Source: UBA7236 sp964463165
Lineage (GTDB): Bacteria; Bacteroidota; Bacteroidia; Chitinophagales; BACL12
Assembly: GCA_964463165.1 (NCBI GenBank)
Contig: CAYXBK010000004.1
Coordinates: 124,001 to 188,000, forward strand
Length of the DNA stretch: 64,000 bases
Direction of reading: 5' to 3'
This document shows positions 8,977-18,313 of the stretch, in pieces. The first letter of the stretch is position 1, and each line of letters opens with the position of its first letter. A program made the position numbers and the translations under genes. The notes beneath the pieces are model-generated. The model saw nothing but the letters and a program-made list of their open reading frames with translations. It was not told the DNA's origin and did no database searches.

Positions 8977-9528
8977 TTATTCGTTTGGTAAAATAGTAGT
9001 ATTTGATTTTGCCGCACGTTTTGCAAAAAATTGTCCGAGCGGTTTGGCATACACGATGAACAGAATTGCAAGCAGTATTTCACTGCCATCCCTGTATATC
9101 CAGCTATTTTGAAATGTATTATCCGGCATATCAATATCGAGTTTATTGATCTGAATGCGTTGTATTGTGAGTGTAATAAAGCCGGGAATATTTTTTATCA
9201 ATGTAATGCCTCCTATAATCACCAGTGCAATTTCAATAAATGCACTTCTATTGATTGAAATATCCACTTCAGGATCTTCCTGATGCAGTTTTAAAATTTT
9301 AGTCAGGATCCATTTCGTACCAAAAAGAAAAACAGAGATTGGAATCAAATAGAAAACCGCACCAACCAGATAACTGAAAAAAGAAAGGTTGTCAAACCCC
9401 ACGCCATCTCCCGGTATATTTGAAACCGGAATCAGAATAATTACCTCTCCTATCCAATAGATGGCATTTGGCACCAGGCTGAGGCCGAGTATTTTAATCG
9501 CAATATCCAGAACATCATATTTTTTCAT
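8977..9528 (-). CDS. Multi-pass membrane protein of unknown function
   Basis: 183 residues from the ATG at 9528, chosen because MKKYDVLDIAIKILGL begins a membrane helix and the overlap with rsmD is then only 14 bases; the upstream in-frame sequence is rsmD antisense-frame noise. Four or five hydrophobic segments are visible (ILGLSLVPNAIYWIG, FFSYLVGAVFYLIPISVFLF, IEIALVIIGGITLI, ILLAILFIVYA), with a charged tail. It sits between rsmD and coaD in one operon. No family recognised. Confidence 0.75.
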   Translation of the reverse strand: MKKYDVLDIAIKILGLSLVPNAIYWIGEVIILIPVSNIPGDGVGFDNLSFFSYLVGAVFYLIPISVFLFGTKWILTKILKLHQEDPEVDISINRSAFIEIALVIIGGITLIKNIPGFITLTIQRIQINKLDIDMPDNTFQNSWIYRDGSEILLAILFIVYAKPLGQFFAKRAAKSNTTILPNE

Positions 9529-10069
9529 CCTGAATTTCTTTGTATTCAAATATATGAAATATCGTAGTTCCGTAATTTCTTTTTTCCCTGAAAAAAGGAT
9601 GATCGTCGAATGTATGCTTGGGATTTGTTTCAAGAATAAACCAGCCACCCGGTTTTAAAAGTTGCATTTCAAATACTTCAACAGGCAGTTCGGGAATATT
9701 TTCAAGCGGATAAGGAGGGCCCGCAAAAATGATATCAAATTTTTTACTGGTTGAACGGATATATTCAAATACATCCATACGCATCACATTGATTTCAATA
9801 TTGTATGCAGCAGCAGTTTTCTTTATGAATTCAACACTTCTTCCATCCTTCTCCACACTAATAATATCTTCACAACCGCGGCTTGCCATTTCATAATCAA
9901 GGCTGCCGGTACCGGCAAATAAATCAAGGAAAGAAATTTCATCAAAATCAAAATGGTTATTCAGAATATTAAATAGTCCTTCCTTCGCAAAATCAGTCGT
10001 TGGCCTGGCCGGTAAATTATTCGGGGGATTGAATCTTCTCCCTTTTAACGTGCCGCCGATCACTCGCAT
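9515..10069 (-). CDS. rsmD: 16S rRNA (guanine(966)-N2)-methyltransferase
   Basis: SAM-dependent methylation of G966 in 16S rRNA during 30S assembly. 184 residues, family length. It begins MRVIGGTLKGRRFNPP, then RPTTDFAKEGLFNIL, both typical of RsmD. SAM motif I is FLDLFAGTGS at 47-56. The catalytic motif, usually [DN]PPY, reads GPPY at 117-120 (FAGPPYPL), a departure from the family norm noted as a finding. It overlaps the DUF3822 gene upstream by 10 bases and the membrane-protein gene downstream by 14 bases, so the operon is translationally tight. Confidence 0.95.
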   Translation of the reverse strand: MRVIGGTLKGRRFNPPNNLPARPTTDFAKEGLFNILNNHFDFDEISFLDLFAGTGSLDYEMASRGCEDIISVEKDGRSVEFIKKTAAAYNIEINVMRMDVFEYIRSTSKKFDIIFAGPPYPLENIPELPVEVFEMQLLKPGGWFILETNPKHTFDDHPFFREKRNYGTTIFHIFEYKEIQDEKI

Positions 10070-10896
10070 AAATCAAGGCTGAATAAACTGTTATAAAAAT
10101 GCATGGGCTTGTCATTTAATTCTGCAGGTAAAACAATATTTTCATTAAGAGGCAAAAATGAAATGGTTTTAAAAAATTTCCATATTTCTGAAAACAATTG
10201 CGCATCCGGCATGATCTCACCCGATAATTTCATATCGCAACTCGTTCTGTCGATTTGAAACTGATCAGCAACCAACAAAACAAAATATAAAAAATCATCT
10301 TTATTTGTAAACCTGAACTGATTCAAAAATTTAAATTCCCCATTTTCAAAATACATGAGATGCATGAGGTTTTGTTTGATGTCGATTAGTAATTGCTGTG
10401 GATTCAATTCATCTTTATTCTGCAAAATCGATTCGAGCAAAGCTGAAGAGATATGAAAAAATTTCGGCTTATCAAATACTTCCCTGAGGTATTCCATCTC
10501 ATCTCCCTCTACCGAAAAAATATTTTTGATAAACAAGCTGCGGATATGATTCACTAAAATTTCATCATCTTCTTCTACCGGTGCTGTGAATGCAAGATAT
10601 TTTTTGTTTAATTGCTCCTCGTACATCGATCTTGGAATTAAAGTAAACGGCGATTGTGCAAAAGCGATCCTGATTTCCTGGAAAGCGACATGCAATAAAT
10701 CTTCACTCGTGAGTGCCACTTTCAGTTTATTCATATATCCCCCGCTGCCGCTGATCGATACCGTTTTTAAAACCTGCAGCCTCCCTGTTCTTTTTTCATA
10801 GATCGCATAGGAAAACTGTTGCTCCTCCAATTGAAGCAACAAAGTGCAATGCTTCGTAAAATCTTTGCTGAAAGCTTTGTCTGTGAATTCGTACAT
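10060..10896 (-). CDS. DUF3822 family protein
   Basis: 278 residues from the ATG at 10896 (MYEFTDKAF); further upstream in-frame Met codons give an unlikely 39-residue extension. Bacteroidota-specific family usually found next to rsmD, as here; its fold resembles the actin/ASKHA type but the role is not known. Visible features are an acidic-aromatic N-terminus, LLLQLEEQQFSYAIYEK, and a later PQQLLIDIKQNLMHLMYFENGEFKFLNQF segment alternating strand and helix. First gene of the operon DUF3822-rsmD-membrane protein-coaD. A weak TATTTTTA box lies 9 nt before the start. Confidence 0.88.
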   Translation of the reverse strand: MYEFTDKAFSKDFTKHCTLLLQLEEQQFSYAIYEKRTGRLQVLKTVSISGSGGYMNKLKVALTSEDLLHVAFQEIRIAFAQSPFTLIPRSMYEEQLNKKYLAFTAPVEEDDEILVNHIRSLFIKNIFSVEGDEMEYLREVFDKPKFFHISSALLESILQNKDELNPQQLLIDIKQNLMHLMYFENGEFKFLNQFRFTNKDDFLYFVLLVADQFQIDRTSCDMKLSGEIMPDAQLFSEIWKFFKTISFLPLNENIVLPAELNDKPMHFYNSLFSLDLCE

Positions 10897-11042
10897 ATCC
10901 TGCCGTAAAAATACCTGTATTTTTTTGATGCAGGAATTCCGCTGCAGTACTGCCGGCGCAGTTGTGAATTTTAAAAGGCAGAACCCGGACATACATATAA
11001 TTAATTTGCACATCCGCGGCAGTTTTCACGGAGCTGAAGCCT

Positions 11043-11050
11043 TACCTTTG
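11043..11050 (+). promoter_or_regulatory. -7 box of hemB (TACCTTTG)
   Basis: A perfect TAnnTTTG match 16 nt before the hemB ATG. No clear TTTG -33 element is seen at normal spacing; TTTTC at 11023 is 15 nt away. Confidence 0.6.
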
Positions 11051-11066
11051 CAGACTACTTTTAATT

Positions 11067-12035
11067 ATGATCAACAGACCAAGAAGATTACGTGTAAACC
11101 CGATCATGCGGGAAATGGTTGCCGAGACAAGGCTCAGTAAAAACATGTTCATATATCCTGTTTTTGTAATGCATGGACAGGGCATTCGCCATGAAATATC
11201 AGCCATGCCGGGTATTTATCATCTTTCCCCCGATATGCTAGTGAAGGAAGTGCAGGATTGCCTGAGGCTCGGACTCAACAAATTTCTGATCTTCGGAGTG
11301 GGTGAAACAAAAGATGCAATAGCCAGCTCTTCCTACGATTTTGCAAATGCCGTTGCGAATGCAGTAAGGCTGCTGCGTGCAGAATTTGGTAATGAAATTC
11401 TGATCATCACCGATGTTTGCCTTTGCGCATATACGGATCACGGGCATTGCGGTGTATTGCACGGCCACGAAATTGCCAATGATGAAACACTTGATATTCT
11501 TGCCAGGATGGCACTGATGCATGCTGAAGCGGGTGCAGACATTGTGGCACCAAGCGATATGATGGATGGCCGTGTTGGAGCGATCAGGGATGTGCTGGAC
11601 GAAAACGGAAAAACAAATACGGCGATTTTGAGCTACTCGGTAAAATTTGCTTCCGGGTATTATGGCCCTTTCAGGGAAGCTGCTGATTCGGCACCGAGTT
11701 TCGGCGATAGAAAAACATATCAGATGGATTTCAGAAACAGCAGGGAATCATTAAAAGAGGCAATTACCGATGCTGAAGAGGGTGCGGATATGCTGATGGT
11801 AAAACCTGCTCTGGCATACCTCGATGTGATAAAAGAAGTAAAACAAAATACACTGCTTCCGTTGGCTTGTTATAATGTATCAGGAGAATATTCGATGGTA
11901 AAAGCAGCTGCGCAAAAAGGCTGGATCGATGAACAAAAAATAGTGATGGAAAATATGTATGCTTTCGCAAGAGCCGGCGCAGATATGATCATCACCTACC
12001 ATGCAAAGGATATTTTGGACAAAGGTTGGTTTTGA
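11067..12035 (+). CDS. hemB: Delta-aminolevulinic acid dehydratase (porphobilinogen synthase)
   Basis: Condenses two 5-aminolevulinate molecules into porphobilinogen, the second committed step of tetrapyrrole synthesis. 322 residues, normal length. Zinc-binding cysteines sit in DVCLCAYTDHGHCG (C118, C120, C128), so this is the Zn-dependent class rather than the Mg-type Asp-rich class. Lys193 in SVKFASGYYGPFR and the Schiff-base Lys246 in MLMVKPALAYLD are present. The -7 box TACCTTTG lies 16 nt upstream. Divergent from the DUF3822 operon and probably monocistronic. Confidence 0.98.
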   Translation: MINRPRRLRVNPIMREMVAETRLSKNMFIYPVFVMHGQGIRHEISAMPGIYHLSPDMLVKEVQDCLRLGLNKFLIFGVGETKDAIASSSYDFANAVANAVRLLRAEFGNEILIITDVCLCAYTDHGHCGVLHGHEIANDETLDILARMALMHAEAGADIVAPSDMMDGRVGAIRDVLDENGKTNTAILSYSVKFASGYYGPFREAADSAPSFGDRKTYQMDFRNSRESLKEAITDAEEGADMLMVKPALAYLDVIKEVKQNTLLPLACYNVSGEYSMVKAAAQKGWIDEQKIVMENMYAFARAGADMIITYHAKDILDKGWF

Positions 12036-12071
12036 TGATGGAGTCTGGAATCAGGATGCTGACGCTACGAT

Positions 12072-12112
12072 ATGAACACATGAACCGCCGTACGACGGTA
12101 ACGCATGAACAC
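12072..12112 (+). repeat. Octamer repeat (ATGAACAC) around a near-palindrome
   Basis: ATGAACAC at 12072, ATGAACCG at 12080 and ATGAACAC at 12105 flank a near-palindrome CCGCCGTACGACGG. It lies in the short hemB-MATE gap. Confidence 0.55.
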
Positions 12113-12132
12113 GAGTTCTGACTTTTAACTTA

Positions 12133-12140
12133 TATCTTTC
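12133..12140 (+). promoter_or_regulatory. Possible -7 box of the MATE gene (TATCTTTC)
   Basis: TATCTTTC fits TAnnTTTG except for the last base and lies 8 nt before the TTG start. No clear -33 element. Confidence 0.35.
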
Positions 12141-12148
12141 CACTTGCA

Positions 12149-13480
12149 TTGCAGGTTCAAATTACATATCGTCAGATTCTTCGCTTAAGCTTTCCACTCA
12201 TGGTGAGCAGTCTGTTCAATAATTTCATCAGTCTGATCGGCGTTGCATTTATGGGCCGTGTTGGTGAAACAGAGCTCGCTGCATCAGGCATTGCAGCATT
12301 GATTTATATTACCATTACAATGATCCCCTATGGTTTATCCGTCGGGTTTCAGATATTAATTGCCCGCAGGGCCGGAGAAAATAATCCGCAGGCAATCGGA
12401 AAAGTGTTTAATAATAATCTCATGTTTTTGATGGGGATTTCTGTTTTCCTTTATTTATTTCTTCAGTTTGCCATACCTTATTTATTAAAACCTTTATTTA
12501 CATCACCGGAAGTGTATGCAGCAGGAATGACCTATTTAAAATACCGGACGCCCGAAATATTCTTTGCCGTATTTGCATTTACGCTCCTCGGATTTTATAC
12601 AAGTATCGGCGACAACAGAATTATTACCTGGAGTGCATGCTTAATGTTATTGGTAAATGTATTCTTCAATTACAATCTTGTGTTCGGAGAAATGGGTTTC
12701 CCAAAAATGGGAATTGCCGGTGCGGGACTCGCATCTTTGATTTCAAGTACTGCCGCATGCGGATTGAATTTCTTTTATCTCTATTTTTCAAAATACCGGA
12801 AACAATTCGGACTATTTAAATTTAAAAACTTTGAGTGGGAATCTGTCACCAGCGGATTAAAATTATCCGGACCGATTGTATTACAGCATTTATTGAGCAC
12901 CGGCACATGGGTGATATTTTTTCTGATGATCGAAAAAATGGGTGAGCAATCGCTTGCGGCAAGTAATGTGGCCAAAGAGGTGTATATGATTCTCGGTGTT
13001 ACAACCTGGGGTATTGCAAACGCAACAAACAGCCTGGTAAGTAATTTACTCGGGCAAAACCGCCAGGATGAATTATTTGATTTACTGAAGAAAGTAATTA
13101 TTGTTGCGCTTGCATTTTCCGTCGGATTTTTTACATTCATTCAAATTTACCCGCAGGCATTTATCCGCATTTTTACAAACGACGATGCAATTGTTCAGCT
13201 GGCGATGAACCCTGTTCGTATCACGGGCGCCTGTTTGTTAATGATGGCTGTTGCCAGCGTATTATTCCGGGCTGTTACCGGCACCGGTGCAACAAAATAT
13301 TCACTTTTACTTGAATTGATCGTGCTTGTAGTTTACATGATATATATCTTAATAATTATTGAAATTCTCCACGTAAATCTTACTATTGCATGGACCAGCG
13401 AATTGGTTTACTGGCTGGTACTCGCATGGCTTTGCTGGGCCTATCTGAAAAGCGGCAGATGGAAGCGATTTAAAGTTTAA
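12149..13480 (+). CDS. MATE family efflux transporter
   Basis: 443 residues with about 12 membrane segments; exports organic cations or drugs in exchange for H+ or Na+ in the inner membrane. The start is a TTG, giving MQVQITYRQILRLSFPLMV, which aligns with the usual MATE N-terminus; no ATG is available nearby. Family features include VAFMGRVGETELAASGIA in the first half and the internal pseudo-repeat LSGPIVLQHLLSTGTWVIFF in the second. The substrate cannot be told from sequence. Preceded by a short repeat-bearing gap after hemB. Confidence 0.93.
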   Translation: MQVQITYRQILRLSFPLMVSSLFNNFISLIGVAFMGRVGETELAASGIAALIYITITMIPYGLSVGFQILIARRAGENNPQAIGKVFNNNLMFLMGISVFLYLFLQFAIPYLLKPLFTSPEVYAAGMTYLKYRTPEIFFAVFAFTLLGFYTSIGDNRIITWSACLMLLVNVFFNYNLVFGEMGFPKMGIAGAGLASLISSTAACGLNFFYLYFSKYRKQFGLFKFKNFEWESVTSGLKLSGPIVLQHLLSTGTWVIFFLMIEKMGEQSLAASNVAKEVYMILGVTTWGIANATNSLVSNLLGQNRQDELFDLLKKVIIVALAFSVGFFTFIQIYPQAFIRIFTNDDAIVQLAMNPVRITGACLLMMAVASVLFRAVTGTGATKYSLLLELIVLVVYMIYILIIIEILHVNLTIAWTSELVYWLVLAWLCWAYLKSGRWKRFKV

Positions 13481-13621
13481 AAGATTATTTCGAATAATTC
13501 TTTATCTCCTGTTCACTTTCCTTGTTTAATATTTCCTTTTCAAATAGCAGATGTCATCATTCTTTCCGGTTGTTCACAGGAAATTTACATTCGAATAAAC
13601 GAATTCAATTTTCACATTTAA

Positions 13622-14335
13622 ATGAATATTATGGAAATGACTGATGTAATGGTGGCAATGCCGCGAATTGGTGACCTTGCTCCGGAATTTAAAGCAATTA
13701 CAACGCAGGGTGAAATAAATTTCCCGTCCGATTACAAAGGAAAATGGGTAATTCTATTCAGCCATCCTGCTGATTTTACACCTGTATGCACTTCGGAATT
13801 TATGACGTTTGCTAAACGGGAAGCTGAATTTAAAAAATTAAATTGCCAGCTTGTTGGATTATCTGTTGATGGTTTATACAGCCATATAGCATGGTTGCGC
13901 ACGATCAAGGATAAAATCGAATATAAGGGGATGAAAAATATAGAAGTGAAATTTCCTTTGATTGAAGATATCACCATGACAGTCGCTAAAAAATATGGAA
14001 TGATCCAGCCCGGTGAAAGTTCAACCAAGGCAGTTCGTGCAGTGTTTTTTATTGACCCAAAAGGAATAATCAGAGCAATCATTTATTATCCGCTTTCACT
14101 TGGACGCAATTTTGATGAATTATTGCGGGCTCTTATTGCAATGCAAACAGCAGATAAATATGCCATTGCAACACCAGCTGACTGGAAACCGGGCGAAGAT
14201 GTAATTGTTCCTCCACCGGGTTCATGCGGAGTAGCGAAGGAGAGAATGGAAAATAAATCGGAAATGGTTTGTTACGATTGGTTCTTTTGCACAAAAAAAC
14301 TTGTACCAGAGCCTGAGTTGATTTCAAACAATTAA
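13622..14335 (+). CDS. Peroxiredoxin (Prx6/archaeal-type AhpC/TSA)
   Basis: Thiol peroxidase that reduces H2O2 and organic peroxides in the cytoplasm. 237 residues. The peroxidatic Cys56 lies in PADFTPVCTSEF. The long C-terminal extension carries a PPPGSCG cysteine and a CYDWFFC pair (C217, C223), as in archaeal-type peroxiredoxins, where C-terminal cysteines act in resolving the sulphenic acid. An earlier initiator Met (MNIME) and an internal MTDVM are both possible starts; the core begins at PRIGDLAPEF. Single-gene unit followed by a hairpin. Confidence 0.94.
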   Translation: MNIMEMTDVMVAMPRIGDLAPEFKAITTQGEINFPSDYKGKWVILFSHPADFTPVCTSEFMTFAKREAEFKKLNCQLVGLSVDGLYSHIAWLRTIKDKIEYKGMKNIEVKFPLIEDITMTVAKKYGMIQPGESSTKAVRAVFFIDPKGIIRAIIYYPLSLGRNFDELLRALIAMQTADKYAIATPADWKPGEDVIVPPPGSCGVAKERMENKSEMVCYDWFFCTKKLVPEPELISNN

Positions 14336-14364
14336 TCAAAAAGCTGCATATTAAATAAATTAAT

Positions 14365-14395
14365 AAGCGGGGAATTATTTTCAAATTCCCTGCTT
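14365..14395 (+). terminator. Probable terminator after the peroxiredoxin gene
   Basis: An 11-bp stem AAGCGGGGAAT/ATTCCCTGCTT with one G-U pair and a 9-nt loop. The T tract (T7) is about 13 nt further on, so termination may be imperfect. Confidence 0.6.
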
Positions 14396-14523
14396 AGTGA
14401 ATTACTATTTTTTTCGAATAAACTGATTCCTTACAGCTTGTCCGGAGATAATAATTTCCGGAAGGGTAAAGACAGAAAAGTATTGATTCAGATTTAGATG
14501 ATGATGGGACTCACCAATGCAAT

Positions 14524-15984
14524 TTAATTTACCTTTTGAAGATCAATTTTACCGAGCAACCAGGTTTTATTTGCAATTGAGCTGACTTTAACTTTTTCTT
14601 CCAATTGCCTGAGTTGCGTCTTAAATTCATTGGTACCCAGGAATTGTTTCTTCAATATCAATTGCGCTAATTTATTTGTGAACAGAAATAAATACCGGTA
14701 AAGATCCGCCTGCTTTTTCGGGAATTTCCGGCTGCGCAGTAAATACGCTCTTACCGAATGATACAATGAATTCAATGCTTCAAGATCAGCATCTTCAAAA
14801 TAAATTTTAAGCAGGATACTTCTTGAATCCAGATAATAAACCGGATCTGAAATCTGGATTTGATTCAATTCATCCATTGCTTTTTCAAAATCATTCTTTT
14901 CAAAATAAATGGCGGCAAGATTATAATGCAGTGCATTGTGCCGCTGATCAGGATGCAAACGTAAATATGAAGTTTCAACAAATTGTATGGCTTCATCAAA
15001 TGCTTTTAACCTGAGTGCAACTGTTATATAATTTTTAAATGTATACGGTGTCATATACGGTCCATCGTATATAATATGTTGTCTGAGCATCAGATTATAT
15101 AAGTCAAACAGTTCTTTCAGGTATTTTTCATGACTCAGGTTGATATGTTTAACGCATTGATTTTGTCCGAATAAACTCAGTTCACGGGCAATTTTCGGCG
15201 GCAGCGAATGAATATGAAGAACAAGTAATTCTTTGTACCGGTCGTATGCAGGTTCATCGTCAATATCATTTAAATAGCGAATCACCATAAAATACAATTC
15301 AAGTAATGGGCTGATCTCATTTACTTTCTTATAGTCATGAAAATATTGCAGAAATAACTGCATATCCGCTTCACTAAAATCCTGCGAACGCAAATTTTTC
15401 CTGTTGATCAGTTCGCAATACATGCGCATGGTTTCGAGAAAATAATATTCACGAAAATAAAACAAGGCCGGTTCGAGCAGGTCATATCTTCTTTTCTTCG
15501 ACTGCGTTGCTAAAAATTCATCCTTCAGCGATTGCAGCCGGAATGTAAAAAACATTTCGTCCTGTGAAGATTGAATTAATAGTTGTTCTGTTTCAGTCGG
15601 GTTTGATTTTTCATACCGGCTGAGCAAACCCATTTTTAAATATGATTCGGCAAGCGCAAGTTGTTTTAATTGCGGGCGTGCATCCATCCATCGTATTTCA
15701 AGAAATTTTTCCAATATTTTTTTTAATTCACTCACATAATTGTTGAATAATTGCGGATTATATTTTTTCCCGGGAAATGTTTCGCGATATATAAGTTCCC
15801 GCGATAAAACAATTTTCTTTTTGTGCATTCTCAAAAATGTATTTACCAGTGCATCTAATTGCCTGTTCTTACTGAATGCCCCGGATTTGATAAATGCGGC
15901 AAATTCGGCCGCCTCTTCTCCCGACAAACCACTGTAAATTTCCCAGAATCCGGAAACGAGGTATTGGTTAGAAGTATCTGTCAT
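14524..15984 (-). CDS. Large helical-repeat (TPR-like) protein of unknown function
   Basis: 486 residues, no signal peptide or membrane segment, so cytoplasmic. The protein is almost wholly alpha-helical with regularly spaced aromatic and alanine positions. Residues 330-420 contain the clearest TPR-like pairs (YNLAAIYFEKNDFEKAMDEL). The N-terminus, SGEEAAEFAAFIKSGAFSKN, recurs in related Bacteroidota proteins I have seen without an assigned role. A TAACTTAG box (15993-16000, - strand) lies 8 nt upstream. No neighbours in the same transcript, so context does not suggest a partner. Confidence 0.82.
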   Translation of the reverse strand: MTDTSNQYLVSGFWEIYSGLSGEEAAEFAAFIKSGAFSKNRQLDALVNTFLRMHKKKIVLSRELIYRETFPGKKYNPQLFNNYVSELKKILEKFLEIRWMDARPQLKQLALAESYLKMGLLSRYEKSNPTETEQLLIQSSQDEMFFTFRLQSLKDEFLATQSKKRRYDLLEPALFYFREYYFLETMRMYCELINRKNLRSQDFSEADMQLFLQYFHDYKKVNEISPLLELYFMVIRYLNDIDDEPAYDRYKELLVLHIHSLPPKIARELSLFGQNQCVKHINLSHEKYLKELFDLYNLMLRQHIIYDGPYMTPYTFKNYITVALRLKAFDEAIQFVETSYLRLHPDQRHNALHYNLAAIYFEKNDFEKAMDELNQIQISDPVYYLDSRSILLKIYFEDADLEALNSLYHSVRAYLLRSRKFPKKQADLYRYLFLFTNKLAQLILKKQFLGTNEFKTQLRQLEEKVKVSSIANKTWLLGKIDLQKVN

Positions 15985-16116
15985 ATTTGATTCTAAGTTA
16001 CTGATATTCAGCGTTAATTAACATATTCAACCAAAAATAACCAATTATAAATACATAAATAAATTCTTGACAGCCAGATATTGGTACACGACCTTTGGTA
16101 ACATAAAGCAAAATCT

Positions 16117-18303
16117 TTGAATACACGCTTCAAATATTATATCCTCATCACCTTGCTCATCTGCCTGCAGGCGGCAGGTTTAAAGGCTCAAACAGCGCCC
16201 TGGGTATATCCGGGAGGATTGGCAGGCAATGATGAAGTTACCGATCTGGTATTCCCGGCCCCATACGATTTTATTTATGCCTGCATAAAAGGCGGTGAAT
16301 CTGATTCAATCAGCTTTACGGCAGTTTGTCTCGACAGAGCGGGTAATCTTGTATGGGAAACAGAATTAAACAAAGATGTAAACTTGGAGGTCCCGAACAG
16401 CATCGCATTCGACACGCTGAACCAATTGGTTCGCATCGTTGGCTATGCACAAACAAATGCCACTATCTGGGCCGTTGAACTTGAAGCTGAGACGGGTGAA
16501 GTTTATCAATATTCGGGCGGATGGGCCGATGCTTCTGAAGATTCATCGGGTATTACAATTTATACTGCCCCAGGCGATACGACAAACATGATGATGTTTA
16601 GTTATTCATCCGGCAAATTAATTTGTATGGATTCATGGGATTTGCCATTGGCACCCATCATTTCTTCTTATAATTTCCCTGACCCGATGAATAACAGAGC
16701 CTTAATTATACGCGATTGTGAATCGTATTATGATTTGGGCGCAGTAATTACCGGAACCTATGGCCCCACGATGCAACCTTATGTTTGGATATTGCACGAC
16801 CTCGATTCAGTATATTATGATGAGCCGGATATTGATTCGGTAATTATGAATGGCGTCAATACTGTTGGCGATACCGGAATTGCATTGGTTGGTAATTTAT
16901 GGGATTCATCTGCTATTTTCTTCACACGATATATTGATGGCGGAATTCCATTTGACTTAATTCCTGCACTTGATACATTATATCCCTCACCCGGATATCC
17001 GGTTACAGGTGAAGATGTTTTTTTAAACGCCGATTATACTTTTTCAATTCTTACAATTCACTATGATCCATCAGGAACACGAACCGTATTAATGACAATT
17101 GATTTGGATGGAGATATTATTTCAGAAATAACGTTATTTCCGGAAGAGCAAACTACACGATTGCATCATATAACATCAGCATTCGATTTCAACATGCCTT
17201 TAATTTTCGGCGGAACTGTTGAAACGGATTCGCTCGATAAACTCAATGAATATTTAATTGCTTCGTCGGATACAATTCCCATTATGCCCGGTTGTATTTA
17301 CAATTGCGTCTGGCCGGGAGATGCAAATAACAACGGCGTAGTTGATATGACAGATTTATTTCCAATCGGAGCATTCTATGAATACAGTGGTGCTCAGCGC
17401 GACAGCATTTCAATTTATTGGATCGGAGATGTTGCAGATGAATGGGTTTATAGTTATGGAGATTTAAATGCGAAATATGCAAATTGCGATGGTGACTCTG
17501 ATATAATAGAAACAGACACCCTTGCAATCGTTGAAAATTATTCGGACACACATGCAATTTTTACTTTGAAAAATAATGGCGGTGATATACCAATTTGGCT
17601 AAATACAACAGGGATTATTTTGGAACCGGGCTATAATGAAATTCCGATCATGTTGGGAACTGAAGATATTTCCGTTGATGATATTTACGGTTTAGAATTT
17701 TCCATTTCTTATGAAGGTTTACCAGTAATAGATTCTACAACTTTGCGCATAAAATTTTATGACTCATGGATAGGGAATGCAGCAGAAATGTTGCAATTAG
17801 ATACCGCTTTTGCATCCATTCATTTAATTGATGCAGGACTTGTAAATACATTACATGCAAATCATTCCGGTTATGGTGAAATCGGTAAATTAAGTTTTGT
17901 TGTTGAAGATAATATTGCAGGGATTATGATCGCTTCAGGCGACAGTACTATCATATTTAATATTACCGGCCCCACGGGTGTATTAAATGATCTGTCGGAG
18001 GTCAGCATTTCCGGTTCAGCCTGTGAAGTGCTGGTCTCAACTGAAGTTCTGAATGATTTTCCGGAAAATAAATTAATGCTTTTCCCGAATCCATGGCATG
18101 GTGAAATACTGCATGTTTGCCCGGAAAATATGATTAAAAATAATTTCAGCTACGAATTAAATGCAATTGACGGTTCACTTGTCGAAGCTGGTGCCATGTA
18201 CTCCAATTTAATCGAATTAAATAATACCATTTCCGCCGGTGAATATATTTTGAAAATTATCGGTGAAGATCATGTATATCAGTTTAAATTAATCCACCTA
18301 TAA
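16117..18303 (+). CDS. T9SS cargo protein with dockerin-like calcium repeats
   Basis: 728 residues from a TTG start, which gives a complete signal peptide (MNTRFKYYILITLLICLQAA) ending GLKAQ. Residues 30-390 form a repetitive beta-rich region that looks like a propeller with modules about 50 residues long. Near 395-480 there are two dockerin-type loops (GDANNNGVVDMTDLFPIG and NCDGDSDIIETDTLAIVENY). A cohesin-like or Ig-like segment follows, then the T9SS type A sorting domain (LFPNPWHGEI to FKLIHL). Exported, probably surface bound. The next gene starts 10 nt downstream and is also T9SS cargo, so the two form an operon. Confidence 0.85.
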   Translation: MNTRFKYYILITLLICLQAAGLKAQTAPWVYPGGLAGNDEVTDLVFPAPYDFIYACIKGGESDSISFTAVCLDRAGNLVWETELNKDVNLEVPNSIAFDTLNQLVRIVGYAQTNATIWAVELEAETGEVYQYSGGWADASEDSSGITIYTAPGDTTNMMMFSYSSGKLICMDSWDLPLAPIISSYNFPDPMNNRALIIRDCESYYDLGAVITGTYGPTMQPYVWILHDLDSVYYDEPDIDSVIMNGVNTVGDTGIALVGNLWDSSAIFFTRYIDGGIPFDLIPALDTLYPSPGYPVTGEDVFLNADYTFSILTIHYDPSGTRTVLMTIDLDGDIISEITLFPEEQTTRLHHITSAFDFNMPLIFGGTVETDSLDKLNEYLIASSDTIPIMPGCIYNCVWPGDANNNGVVDMTDLFPIGAFYEYSGAQRDSISIYWIGDVADEWVYSYGDLNAKYANCDGDSDIIETDTLAIVENYSDTHAIFTLKNNGGDIPIWLNTTGIILEPGYNEIPIMLGTEDISVDDIYGLEFSISYEGLPVIDSTTLRIKFYDSWIGNAAEMLQLDTAFASIHLIDAGLVNTLHANHSGYGEIGKLSFVVEDNIAGIMIASGDSTIIFNITGPTGVLNDLSEVSISGSACEVLVSTEVLNDFPENKLMLFPNPWHGEILHVCPENMIKNNFSYELNAIDGSLVEAGAMYSNLIELNNTISAGEYILKIIGEDHVYQFKLIHL

Positions 18304-18313
18304 AAACACTATT

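Noticed and set aside
12036..12148. Riboswitch before the MATE exporter
   Set aside because: The gap is short and filled with octamer-like repeats; no known aptamer core was recognisable.
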